Below are positions 24,262 through 31,083 of a stretch of 34,375 nt of DNA, piece by piece; the first letter of the stretch is position 1; each line of letters begins with the position of its first letter. The notes beneath the pieces were generated by a model. That model worked only from the letters and a program-made list of their open reading frames with translations, did no database searches and was not told the DNA's origin. A program made the translations under genes and the position numbers. Origin of the DNA: JBMNQI01 sp050944055. GTDB lineage: Bacteria > Bacillota > Clostridia > Oscillospirales > Oscillospiraceae. Location: contig JBMNQI010000020.1 of assembly GCA_050944055.1 (NCBI GenBank), positions 1-34,375 of the forward strand, read 5' to 3'.

Positions 24262-25149
24262 TTATCCATTACATTCGAGTTTAATCAGGCGCTCCAGCTC
24301 TTCGCGGCTAAACTCGTATTTCGCGTCGCAGAACTGGCAGGTAACCTCGGCTTTTTCGTCTTCGAGCATCATACGGCGCAGCTCGTCGTGCCCGATGCTT
24401 ATAAGCGCCGTTTCGACGCGTTCGCGCGAGCAGTAGCAGCGGTACTCAATATTTTCAGACGGAAAAATCTCCGGTTCCAGGGAACCCAAAACCAGCTTAA
24501 GCAGCTCTGAAGCGCTCATCCCGGTGCGCAGAAGGCTTGTTATATATCCGGCGGTTTCAATATTGCGCTCAAGAATTTCAGCGACGCCGGCGTCCGCTCC
24601 GGGCATAAGCTGTATAATATAACCGCCCGCGGCCAGGACGCTCAGGTCCGTATCCACAAGCACGCCGAGCGCGCAGGCGGAAGGGACCTGTTCGCTCTCG
24701 GCCAAATATCGCGTTATATCCTCGGCGATTTCGCCTGAGACGAGCGGCACGCTGCCTGTAAAAGGCTCTTTAAGCCCTAAGTCCTTTATAACGCTTAACA
24801 GGCCGTCTCTGCCGACGGCTCCGCCCACGTCGAGTTTGCCGTTCGGTTTCAGAGGAAGATCGACATGCGGGTTTTGGACATAACCGCGCACGTTTCCATA
24901 GCTGTCTGACACGGCGGTGATAGTCCCGATAGGCCCTCCGCCGTTTATGCGTATAGTAAGCGACGCCCGCTCCTCTTTAAGCTCGCTGCCCATCATGGAA
25001 GCTGCCGCAAGCGTGCGGCCGAGGGCCGCCGTGGCTATCGGGAGCGTCATGTGTATCCTGCGGGCTCGCTCTGTCAGCTCGCGCGTTGAAACGGCTACGG
25101 CTCTGAGCAGCCCGCCGCAGGCCACGGCTCTGACAATCTGATCTGACAT
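24262..25149 (-). CDS. hslO: Hsp33 redox-regulated chaperone
   Basis: A 295-residue Hsp33 homologue. The N-terminal chaperone core is followed by the C-terminal redox switch, in which the four zinc-binding cysteines are arranged as CYC (near residue 243) and CQFC (near 275). Oxidation releases zinc and activates holdase function that protects unfolding proteins under peroxide and heat stress. The ATG at 25149 has AAAGGAATAAA upstream. It is 5 bases after the methyltransferase gene and forms an operon yerC-methyltransferase-hslO. Confidence 0.95.
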   Translation of the reverse strand: MSDQIVRAVACGGLLRAVAVSTRELTERARRIHMTLPIATAALGRTLAAASMMGSELKEERASLTIRINGGGPIGTITAVSDSYGNVRGYVQNPHVDLPLKPNGKLDVGGAVGRDGLLSVIKDLGLKEPFTGSVPLVSGEIAEDITRYLAESEQVPSACALGVLVDTDLSVLAAGGYIIQLMPGADAGVAEILERNIETAGYITSLLRTGMSASELLKLVLGSLEPEIFPSENIEYRCYCSRERVETALISIGHDELRRMMLEDEKAEVTCQFCDAKYEFSREELERLIKLECNG

Positions 25150-25154
25150 TATAT

Positions 25155-25898
25155 TTATTCCTTTCGCGCTTTTATAAAAATCCGCTGCTCGCCGGGGGAC
25201 GGCGGCTCAAACGAGAGTTCGCCGAAGACCTCGAGGCCCGAGAACCCGGCGCTATCGAGCATATCGATAAGCTCGCTTACCTCCCAGGCTTTTTCCTTAT
25301 GCTCCTCCTGCCCCCGCCGCCACAGCTTTCCGGCCCGCTCGAAAATATCCATTGCGTATGAGCAGATACGAGTCACCTCGTCGTATCGGGCGCGCCAGAC
25401 GCAGAAAACCTCGTCATTCTCGTCGAGAAATACCTGCCCGTCGAGCGATTTTAGCTTTTCCGGAGAGAGCACGTCAAATACAAATATGCCGCCCGGAGAC
25501 AAAAACATGAAAACGCGGCGGAATATTTCCATCATATCCGCCGCGGAAGTGACATAGTTTAAGCAGTCGAGGGACGAAACGGCTGCCTCCACGGTCCCGT
25601 AAAGATCAAGCTCAGACATCGGCTGGCACAAAAGCAGGGGAGCGGAACAGGTCAGCTCATATGCTTTTTCGGCGGCTATCGAAAGCATATCCTCGGAGGA
25701 GTCCACGCCTGTGACGCTGTAGCCGCGCCGGGCCATTATGCAGGACAGGCTTCCGGTCCCGCATCCGAGGTCGAGCAGCTCGCGCACGCTTACGCCCTCT
25801 CTGCCGAACATGGCTTCATAGTAATCAGCCCAGGCTTCGTAATCTACATCTTCAGTAAGCGAATCATAGTGATGCGCGAGGAAAGAATAGCTGCTCAC
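25155..25898 (-). CDS. Class I SAM-dependent methyltransferase
   Basis: A 247-residue Rossmann-type methyltransferase with motif I LLDLGCGTGSLS (about 41-52), motif II VTGVDSSEDML with the acidic residue that binds the ribose of SAM, and a motif IV-like SSLDCLNY. The small-molecule substrate is not predictable; YqeM-like proteins are similar. Its start overlaps the yerC stop by four bases (ATGA), so translation is coupled, and hslO follows after 5 bases. Confidence 0.88.
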   Translation of the reverse strand: MSSYSFLAHHYDSLTEDVDYEAWADYYEAMFGREGVSVRELLDLGCGTGSLSCIMARRGYSVTGVDSSEDMLSIAAEKAYELTCSAPLLLCQPMSELDLYGTVEAAVSSLDCLNYVTSAADMMEIFRRVFMFLSPGGIFVFDVLSPEKLKSLDGQVFLDENDEVFCVWRARYDEVTRICSYAMDIFERAGKLWRRGQEEHKEKAWEVSELIDMLDSAGFSGLEVFGELSFEPPSPGEQRIFIKARKE

Positions 25899-26179
25899 TT
25901 GTTTTTTACCCGGTCCAGAATCAGCTTATATCCCCCCGCGCCGTAGTTAAGCGAGCGATTGACACGGCTTATAGTCGCGCTGGAAGCCCCCGTCCTTTCC
26001 AGTATGTCGTTATAAATATGCCCCTTGTTGAGAAGCTCGGCTACGGCAAAGCGCTGAGACATGGCGTCAAGCTCCTTTATCGTACAGAGGTCTTCAAAAA
26101 ACTTGCCGCATTCGTCAACCGTTTCCAGATTTATTATTGCCTCGTAAAGTCGCCGGAGTTCATCGGTTTTACGAATCAT
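25895..26179 (-). CDS. yerC: YerC/YecD-type TrpR-like DNA-binding protein
   Basis: A 94-residue helical protein of the TrpR/YerC group. The helix-turn-helix is in the second half (LNKGHIYNDILERTGASSATISRVNRSL). TrpR binds tryptophan, but YerC proteins lack a known ligand. The ATG at 26179 has AAAGGAGATT upstream. It is the first gene of the yerC-methyltransferase-hslO transcript. Confidence 0.9.
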   Translation of the reverse strand: MIRKTDELRRLYEAIINLETVDECGKFFEDLCTIKELDAMSQRFAVAELLNKGHIYNDILERTGASSATISRVNRSLNYGAGGYKLILDRVKNK

Positions 26180-26227
26180 GTCGAATCTCCTTTCGCACGC
26201 TCCAACGGCATTGGCTTATCATCTGAA

Positions 26228-26256
26228 ATATTAACACTTTAAACCGGGAAAGTAAA
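26228..26256 (-). promoter_or_regulatory. Candidate promoter of the yerC operon
   Basis: Minus strand TTTACT (26251-26256), 17 bases, TAATAT (26228-26233). The plus-strand promoter of the acetyltransferase-like gene begins 13 bases away, so the two are back to back. Confidence 0.5.
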
Positions 26257-26268
26257 GAATAGTTTTTC

Positions 26269-26297
26269 TTGATAATGGGGGATTACGGCCGTATAAT
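26269..26297 (+). promoter_or_regulatory. Promoter of the small acetyltransferase-like gene
   Basis: TTGATA (26269-26274), 17 bases, TATAAT (26292-26297), leaving a leader of only about 13 bases to the start codon. Confidence 0.7.
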
Positions 26298-26316
26298 TCA
26301 ATAAAGGAGGGATAAT

Positions 26317-26586
26317 ATGTTTAAATATGAGGACGGGAGAATCTATATGGAAGACGACAGCGGGAAGCTGATTGCCGAGGTCACTTTTCCGGAGACGGAG
26401 CCCGGCGTCGTAAATTTCGACCATACGCTTGTAGAGTACTCGCTGCGCGGCCGGGGAATAGCGGGCGAGCTCATGCAGGCCGCTGCGGACGAGGTGCGCC
26501 GCAGGGGCATGAAGGCAACCGCGACCTGCTCTTACGCCGTGAAATGGTTTGCCGAACATAATGAATACAGCGATATTATAAAATAA
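26317..26586 (+). CDS. Small GNAT-like N-acetyltransferase (YjdJ type)
   Basis: An 89-residue single-domain GCN5-related protein of the short YjdJ/YidJ kind. The acetyl-CoA binding segment is YSLRGRGIAGELMQAAAD (about 46-63), with the R/Q-x-x-G-x-G/A pattern; the later ATCSYAVKWFAEH matches the conserved C-terminal strand and helix. Short members often have Cys in ATCSY. The substrate is unknown. The ATG at 26317 is behind GGAGGGATAAT, and a strong terminator follows. Confidence 0.88.
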   Translation: MFKYEDGRIYMEDDSGKLIAEVTFPETEPGVVNFDHTLVEYSLRGRGIAGELMQAAADEVRRRGMKATATCSYAVKWFAEHNEYSDIIK

Positions 26587-26600
26587 AAGACTGAATGAGA

Positions 26601-26634
26601 AAAACCGCTTTCGGACTTTCCCGAAAGCGGTTTT
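26601..26634. terminator. Terminator after the small acetyltransferase-like gene
   Basis: AAAACCGCTTTCGG and CCGAAAGCGGTTTT form a perfect 14-base stem with a 6-base loop. Confidence 0.9.
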
Positions 26635-26736
26635 AAGCGAAAGCGGGCCTGTTCGGCGAGATATGTATTGCAGAATGCTTCGATAAGCAGTTTTGATTCT
26701 TACATACCCAGTTTAAATTTTTTTTTGCAAAAACTA

Positions 26737-26764
26737 TTGACAAGTAAAAATAATCTGCTATATT
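26737..26764 (+). promoter_or_regulatory. Promoter of the perR-rubrerythrin unit
   Basis: TTGACA (26737-26742), 16 bases, TATATT (26759-26764), giving a start point near 26771, inside the operator described next. Confidence 0.7.
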
Positions 26765-26772
26765 AATAGTAA

Positions 26773-26787
26773 CAATAATTATTATTG
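26773..26787. promoter_or_regulatory. Candidate Per/Fur box ahead of the Fur-family gene
   Basis: CAATAAT-T-ATTATTG is a perfect 7-1-7 inverted repeat, the geometry of Fur-family boxes and close in sequence to the Bacillus Per box TTATAATNATTATAA. It begins 8 bases past the -10 element, at the likely transcription start, where bound repressor would block the promoter of its own gene. Confidence 0.65.
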
Positions 26788-26803
26788 ATTAGGAATGATA
26801 CCA

Positions 26804-27202
26804 ATGGAAAGAGAGAGAAGATACAGCAAAAAGCGCCAGGCGATTTACGACTGTATCTGTTCAACAAAAAGCCATCCTTCGGCGGACTGGGTCTACAGCA
26901 GGCTTAAGCCTGAGCATCCTGAGCTGAGCCTGGGCACCGTATACAGGAATATCGCGCTTTTCAAAGAAGAGGGAACGGTAGTATCTGTGGCAAGCGTAAA
27001 CGGCACTGAGCGGCTTGACGGAAACACTGACCCGCATGCGCATTTTATCTGTTTTGAATGCGGCGCGGTAAACGATGTCGAGGCCGGGCTTGAAGAGGAG
27101 CTTGATAAGAGGCTTGCGGAAAAGACCGGAGCGCATGTTATTCGCCATGAGCTGACTTTTAAGGGCATATGCCCGGATTGCATGAAAAAGCGTATAACTT
27201 AG
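26804..27202 (+). CDS. perR: Fur-family regulator, PerR-like
   Basis: A 132-residue ferric-uptake-type repressor. The N-terminal winged helix includes ADWVYSRLKPEHPELSLGTVYRNIALF; the C-terminal dimerisation domain has DPHAHFICFECGAVNDVE and GICPDC, placing a Cys4 structural zinc site (CxxC twice) and histidine/aspartate ligands of the regulatory metal. PerR-type proteins sense peroxide by iron-catalysed histidine oxidation; the adjacent reverse rubrerythrin favours PerR over Fur or Zur. The ATG at 26804 is preferred to the one at 26795 because AGGA lies 8 bases ahead of it. It appears to be autoregulated through the palindrome at 26773. Confidence 0.85.
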   Translation: MERERRYSKKRQAIYDCICSTKSHPSADWVYSRLKPEHPELSLGTVYRNIALFKEEGTVVSVASVNGTERLDGNTDPHAHFICFECGAVNDVEAGLEEELDKRLAEKTGAHVIRHELTFKGICPDCMKKRIT

Positions 27203-27236
27203 TTTATAGTATTATATAATAATGGAGGTAATTATT

Positions 27237-27779
27237 ATGAAAAAATGGGTTTGCACAGTTTGCGGTTATGTTCATGAAGGCGATGCGCCGCCTGAAAAGT
27301 GCCCCGTATGCGGAGCGCCTGCTTCAAAGTTTATTGAACAGGCTGCGGAGGCAAACTGGGCTGCAGAGCATATTGTCGGCATAGCCGCCGACGCGCCCGA
27401 GGATATTAAAGCGGACCTGAGGGCCAACTATGAAGGCGAATGCAAAGAGGTTGGAATGTATCTTGCGATGTCACGCGTCGCTTTCCGCGAAGGTTATCCT
27501 GAGATAGGATATTTCTGGGAGAAGGCGGCGTTGGAAGAGGCGGAGCACGCGGCAAAATTTGCCGAGCTCCTCGGCGAAGTCGTAACCGACAGCACGAAGA
27601 AAAACCTTCAGATGCGCGTCGAGGCTGAAAACGGGGCCACTTCAGGCAAATACAATCTGGCAAAACGCGCGAAGGAGCTGAATTTTGACGCTATACACGA
27701 TACGGTTCACGAGATGGCAAAAGACGAGGCCAGGCACGGCAGAGCCTTCAGCGGCCTGCTGAAAAGATACTTCAGCTGA
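27237..27779 (+). CDS. Reverse rubrerythrin
   Basis: A 180-residue peroxide-reducing protein with the domain order reversed relative to classical rubrerythrin: an N-terminal rubredoxin domain (CTVCGYVHEG and CPVCGAP, about 5-30) then a ferritin-like di-iron domain with glutamate/histidine motifs EGECKEVGMYL, EEAEHAAKF and DEARHGRAF. It reduces hydrogen peroxide (and oxygen) using electrons from NADH through rubredoxin-type partners, a main defence of clostridia. The ATG at 27237 is preceded by GGAGGTAAT; the ATG at 27222 is part of that ribosome site. It lies 34 bases after perR, presumably in the same transcript. A palindrome TATTATATAATA (27210-27221) precedes the ribosome site. Confidence 0.95.
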   Translation: MKKWVCTVCGYVHEGDAPPEKCPVCGAPASKFIEQAAEANWAAEHIVGIAADAPEDIKADLRANYEGECKEVGMYLAMSRVAFREGYPEIGYFWEKAALEEAEHAAKFAELLGEVVTDSTKKNLQMRVEAENGATSGKYNLAKRAKELNFDAIHDTVHEMAKDEARHGRAFSGLLKRYFS

Positions 27780-27801
27780 GAGCCGCTTTTAAATATAACG
27801 G

Positions 27802-27829
27802 GCGGGCGCCGGACGAATCCGGCGCCCGC
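27802..27829 (+). terminator. Terminator after rubrerythrin
   Basis: GCGGGCGCCGGA and TCCGGCGCCCGC form a perfect 12-base stem with a 4-base loop, followed by TCATTTTATT. Confidence 0.92.
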
Positions 27830-27917
27830 TCATTTTATTGGATGCTTATAAAGGGAAGAATAAATTCAGCTTATACCACATAACGATGAGCCGATAGACC
27901 GGCCTGAGTAAAAAAAG

Positions 27918-27946
27918 CTTCCTGCCAACAATAGGTTGGCAGGAAG
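27918..27946 (-). terminator. Terminator of the rpsF-ssb-rpsR operon
   Basis: CTTCCTGCCAAC and GTTGGCAGGAAG form a perfect 12-base stem; on the minus strand it is followed by CTTTTTTT-like sequence. It lies 4 bases past the rpsR stop. Confidence 0.93.
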
Positions 27947-27949
27947 TTC

Positions 27950-28192
27950 TTAGTCTGTCACATAAGGCAGAAGCGCAATCTGGCGCGCTCTCTTTATTGC
28001 CTCTGTAAGCTGCCGCTGATGATTGGCGCAGGTGCCGGTAGTACGGCGGGGAAGGATTTTTGAACGCTCGCTCATATAGCGGCGGAGCTTAGCAACGTCT
28101 TTGTAATCTATGCTCTCGACCTTGTCCACGCAAAAGCTGCACACTTTTTTGCGCTTACGTGAACGTTGATTGTGATCTCTCTCAACAGCCAA
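27950..28192 (-). CDS. rpsR: 30S ribosomal protein S18
   Basis: An 80-residue S18 with the conserved IDYKDVAKLRRYMSERSKILPRRTTGTCANHQRQL core. The N-terminal CSFC pair suggests a zinc-binding (C+) version. It binds S6 in the 30S platform. The start is TTG at 28192 behind AAGGAGGTCA. It is the last gene of rpsF-ssb-rpsR; rplI is not next to it. Confidence 0.97.
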   Translation of the reverse strand: MAVERDHNQRSRKRKKVCSFCVDKVESIDYKDVAKLRRYMSERSKILPRRTTGTCANHQRQLTEAIKRARQIALLPYVTD

Positions 28193-28217
28193 CTAAATTG
28201 ACCTCCTTGTTATTTAA

Positions 28218-28664
28218 TTAAAACGGGAGCTCTCCGTCGTCCTCAAGCTCGGCAAATTCCGGTACGTCGGACGGAGAATCAAAAGAGGACGGCTGGGATA
28301 CGGCCGGGCGGGGAAAAGCCTGCGCGCCGCCCTCGCGGTCGCGCCTTGAATCCGCAAAATAGACGTTGTCGGCGATTACTTCGGCGCTGCGGCGTTTATT
28401 TCCGTCCTTGTCCTGCCAGTCGCGGATCTGAAGACGCCCTGAGACAGCGACCTGCTGCCCCTTCGTGAAATACTTTGAAACAAATTCAGCGGTCTGGCGC
28501 CACGCTACGATATCAATGAAATCGGTCTGCTTTTCGCCTGTTTCCTTGGAAGCGAAATCACGGTCGACCGCAAGAGTAAACGAAGCTACGGCTATTCCGG
28601 AACCCGTTCTCCTCAGCTCGGGGTCGCGCGTAAGGCGCCCCATTAAAATAACCTGGTTAAGCAT
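28218..28664 (-). CDS. ssb: Single-stranded DNA-binding protein
   Basis: A 148-residue SSB: OB-fold (about 1-105) beginning LNQVILMGRLTRDPELR, a flexible Gly/Pro/Ser-rich linker, and the acidic C-terminal tip DDGELPF that recruits partner proteins. It coats single-stranded DNA in replication and repair. The ATG at 28664 has AGGAGGCTG upstream, 12 bases after the rpsF stop. Confidence 0.97.
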   Translation of the reverse strand: MLNQVILMGRLTRDPELRRTGSGIAVASFTLAVDRDFASKETGEKQTDFIDIVAWRQTAEFVSKYFTKGQQVAVSGRLQIRDWQDKDGNKRRSAEVIADNVYFADSRRDREGGAQAFPRPAVSQPSSFDSPSDVPEFAELEDDGELPF

Positions 28665-28676
28665 TTTTCAGCCTCC

Positions 28677-28973
28677 TTATTCGTCTTTGCAGATGATAAG
28701 GGAACGCATGATGCCGTCGGTAATCTTGAAAACACGGTCAAGCTCGGCCGGGAATTCGGGAACTGCCGTGAAGTTCATCAGGACATAGTAGCCTTCGCCG
28801 ATATCGTTTATGGGGTAAGCAAGTTTGCGGGTCCCCCATTCGTCAAGGCTCTCGAGAGTGCCGTGAGCTTCAACTAGTTCCTTAAACTTTGATACGAGTT
28901 CAGCCGTACCCTCTTCGCCCTTTGACGGGTCGATAATGTACAGAGTCTCGTATTTGGCATTCACTTTTGCCAT
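28677..28973 (-). CDS. rpsF: 30S ribosomal protein S6
   Basis: A 98-residue S6 with YETLYIIDPSKGEEG at the N-terminus, WGTRKLAYPINDIGEGYYVLMNF in the middle and a DRVFKITDGIMRSLI C-terminal segment. It pairs with S18 in the small subunit. The ATG at 28973 follows the consensus AAGGAGGTG; the frame opens 11 codons earlier, but that part would overlap the ribosome site. Confidence 0.97.
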   Translation of the reverse strand: MAKVNAKYETLYIIDPSKGEEGTAELVSKFKELVEAHGTLESLDEWGTRKLAYPINDIGEGYYVLMNFTAVPEFPAELDRVFKITDGIMRSLIICKDE

Positions 28974-28988
28974 TTTTACACCTCCTTC

Positions 28989-29028
28989 TGGACTAATGGC
29001 CTGCATTTGCAGGCAAGGAAAGCGTCCA
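28989..29028 (-). promoter_or_regulatory. Structured leader of the rpsF operon (possible S6:S18 autoregulatory element)
   Basis: On the minus strand an outer stem TGGAC/GTCCA encloses an asymmetric internal loop and an inner 6-7-base stem GCCTGC/GCAGGC, ending just ahead of the ribosome site. Many bacteria place an S6:S18-binding RNA here, but I do not see the diagnostic CCG bulge, so this is tentative. Confidence 0.35.
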
Positions 29029-29045
29029 AATAATTAGACTGGTTT

Positions 29046-29073
29046 ATTATACAGCATTCTCACTGTTTGTCAA
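29046..29073 (-). promoter_or_regulatory. Promoter of the rpsF operon
   Basis: Minus strand TTGACA (29068-29073), 16 bases, TATAAT (29046-29051), both exact consensus. Confidence 0.85.
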
Positions 29074-29175
29074 GCAAAACGCATAACGCTGCCACAATTC
29101 TTAGACAATCCTGAGAATTTGGCGAAGCGCCGCAGCTGAAAATCCGGCGATCTCCGGCAAGGCTTGTCCCAATAA

Positions 29176-29379
29176 CTACAGCTTAAAATCCTCGCCGTCC
29201 ATTTCGCTGAGGAAAGGTGAACGTATCGGCGTGCGCCGAAGCGGGTCGTATTTAAAGCTCCAGCAGGATTGCTGCGGCTCTACGGAGATGTTTTTACGCA
29301 GGCAGCGGAGCTGCTCGTACTCGCCGTCCGAATTGACGCAGTACGCGCAGGCGGGCTCAATATCCTTTCGAAACAGCAT
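29176..29379 (-). CDS. Conserved small Cys-rich protein, unknown function
   Basis: A 67-residue protein without a named function. Four cysteines in the order CAYC, then LRC, then SCW, with a C-terminal FKYDPLRRTPIR segment, suggest a small zinc or iron-sulfur knuckle; I recall similar short proteins in other clostridia, but cannot name a family. The ATG at 29379 is preceded by ACGGAGGCG. It starts 21 bases after the ylbJ stop on the same strand, so it is likely co-transcribed with ylbJ and may be made during sporulation. Confidence 0.75.
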   Translation of the reverse strand: MLFRKDIEPACAYCVNSDGEYEQLRCLRKNISVEPQQSCWSFKYDPLRRTPIRSPFLSEMDGEDFKL

Positions 29380-29400
29380 TTACATCGCCTCCGTGTACGA

Positions 29401-30585
29401 TTATAACTCACCGCGCCGCCTTTTTCCAGAGCTTTTTCTAATCGCGCGCGTTGCGATCAACACGAATATTACCCAGACAAACCAGCTGACGGCGGCGGAT
29501 ATGGTGAGAGCCGAGCGAAAGCCCATGGAGGATATTCCGTTTATCTGCTCAGCCAGATAGGAGGCTACGGTTATGTTCTCTCCCCATAAGCGCGAGAAGA
29601 GGAAAATAAGCGCCGCGGATATAAGGCCGTGCAGGGCCTTTCCGCCTATGTAGGTATGGACCCTGAGATTTGACTGCCCTATAAAGCTCAGAACCTGGCA
29701 GTGCACGGAAAGACCGGCCCATCCGAGCATGAAGGCCGCCATAGCCATGCGGCTTGTAATAGCCGCCTCGACGCCGCGCAGCGAGGCGACGCCGGAGCTG
29801 ATTTCGATTATGCCTGTCAGGAGCCGCTCGGCCCATGCCTCGTTCATTCCGAACGGACGCATGAAAAAAGTGATAAAGCGGGCGGCGGCGGCCATGGCTC
29901 CCGAAGCAAAAAGCAGCTTGATAAAAACAGTGAAGAACACAACAAAAGCGCATATAGCCAGCGTGGAGGCAAGCGCCCCGCGGACGCTTTCGGCGAACGC
30001 GGTATAAAAACGGACGGAGGCTGTCTGCCTTGGTATAAAAGCCGTCCTGCTTCCTCCTTCGCGCCCGTAAAAGCGGAAGAGTATGCCAACAAAGACTGAA
30101 GCCAGAATATGCGCGAGATACAGGATTAGCCCGACCCTGCTGCTTGAAAAAATGCCGGCGCCCACGACCCCCAGTATAAAGGCCGGGCCTGAGTTGTTGC
30201 AGAAGCTGAGCAGCCTTTCGGCCTCTGTTTTGCTGCACAGGCCTTTTTCGTAGAGGCTTATAGCGGTTCTCGCGCCGACCGGGTAACCACCTATGATGCC
30301 GAGAGAAAAAGCGACGGAACAGACGCCCCCGACGTTGAACAGGGGCCGCATTATCCTCTCAAGAGCGTGCCCTATGTATGAGGCGAGGCCGAATTCAACA
30401 ACAAGAGACGAAAGCACGAAAAACGGGAAAAGTGACGGAATAATCACGTTTCCGCAAAGTGACAGCCCGTCTTTCGCCGCGCTGATGGCAACTGAAGGGT
30501 AGAATAACAGCGCCGCCATTGAAATCAGTATGGCTACGCCCACTAACCCGTCCCTTATGTGCCTTTTGCCGAGTATGCGGGACAC
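29401..30585 (-). CDS. ylbJ: Sporulation integral membrane protein YlbJ
   Basis: A 394-residue polytopic membrane protein of the nucleoside-recognition/gate family. The segments SLFPFFVLSSLVVEFGLA and GIIGGYPVGARTAISLYEKG are characteristic of YlbJ, as is SFCNNSGPAFILGVVG. In Bacillus, ylbJ is switched on in the mother cell by sigma-E and is needed for cortex or engulfment-stage development; its transported ligand is unknown. The start is GTG at 30585, behind TGGAGGTGGAGAT. A good sigma-E-like promoter sits 54 bases upstream (30639-30667). It is followed by a small Cys-rich gene. Confidence 0.92.
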   Translation of the reverse strand: MSRILGKRHIRDGLVGVAILISMAALLFYPSVAISAAKDGLSLCGNVIIPSLFPFFVLSSLVVEFGLASYIGHALERIMRPLFNVGGVCSVAFSLGIIGGYPVGARTAISLYEKGLCSKTEAERLLSFCNNSGPAFILGVVGAGIFSSSRVGLILYLAHILASVFVGILFRFYGREGGSRTAFIPRQTASVRFYTAFAESVRGALASTLAICAFVVFFTVFIKLLFASGAMAAAARFITFFMRPFGMNEAWAERLLTGIIEISSGVASLRGVEAAITSRMAMAAFMLGWAGLSVHCQVLSFIGQSNLRVHTYIGGKALHGLISAALIFLFSRLWGENITVASYLAEQINGISSMGFRSALTISAAVSWFVWVIFVLIATRAIRKSSGKRRRGEL

Positions 30586-30613
30586 ATCTCCACCTCCAAA
30601 TATGCCGGCGGAA

Positions 30614-30642
30614 TTACATTTTGCATTCCCCTGTCATAAGTA
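30614..30642 (+). promoter_or_regulatory. Weak sigma-E-like promoter facing yqfC
   Basis: TTACATT (30614-30620), 14 bases, CATAAGTA (30635-30642). It matches the KMATATT-N14-CATACAMT pattern only partly, but overlaps the ylbJ promoter on the other strand. Confidence 0.35.
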
Positions 30643-30667
30643 TATGAAAGGGCGCTTGTGAATATAA
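30639..30667 (-). promoter_or_regulatory. Sigma-E-like promoter of ylbJ
   Basis: Minus strand TTATATT (30661-30667), 14 bases, CATATACT (30639-30646), close to the sigma-E consensus KMATATT-N14-CATACAMT, about 50 bases ahead of the GTG. ylbJ belongs to the sigma-E regulon in Bacillus. Confidence 0.6.
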
Positions 30668-30782
30668 TTCTGAAGGCGGGTGGACAAAACCGCCCGCATG
30701 ATAAGCTGCGTGCGGTTTTGGGCTGGAATTCTTCTATCAACAGGTTATGTGCTAAGAAGCCGGGAAAGGGTGATCAGAATAC

Positions 30783-31052
30783 ATGGAAAACGTATCGCTG
30801 TCAGAGAGGGCGGCTGAAAAATTCGGGCTTCCGGCGGACGTTGTCGCCAACACGATCCGCCTTGTACTTACCGGCTCGCGCCAGCTTTACATAGAAAATC
30901 ACAGGGGCGTCCTCGGCCTGGATGAGTACAGCATTACCGTGGCCGGGGGACGCGTCAACGTGCGGATCTTCGGCTCCGGCCTGAGGCTGCGCGCGATGAA
31001 CAGGCACGAGATGTTTGTGACGGGGGAGTTTAAGACTATCGAATACATATAA
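30783..31052 (+). CDS. yqfC: Sporulation protein YqfC
   Basis: An 89-residue YqfC/YabP-like protein with the typical LYIENHRGVLGLDEYSI and GSGLRLRAMNRHEMFVTG segments. YqfC and YqfD are made together in sporulating cells, and YqfD is an assembly factor; the biochemical role is not known. The ATG at 30783 is behind AAGGGTGATC. It is the first of a run, yqfC-yqfD-phoH-ybeY-dgkA-era, conserved across spore-formers. The 130-base leader holds a hairpin (30686-30719). Confidence 0.93.
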   Translation: MENVSLSERAAEKFGLPADVVANTIRLVLTGSRQLYIENHRGVLGLDEYSITVAGGRVNVRIFGSGLRLRAMNRHEMFVTGEFKTIEYI

Positions 31053-31083
31053 ACACGGCTGTTTGACGGAAGGAATGGTCAAT

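Noticed and set aside
29549..30238. A 229-codon open frame overlapping ylbJ
   Set aside because: Arg/His-rich composition typical of an out-of-frame translation; ylbJ is well supported in the other frame.
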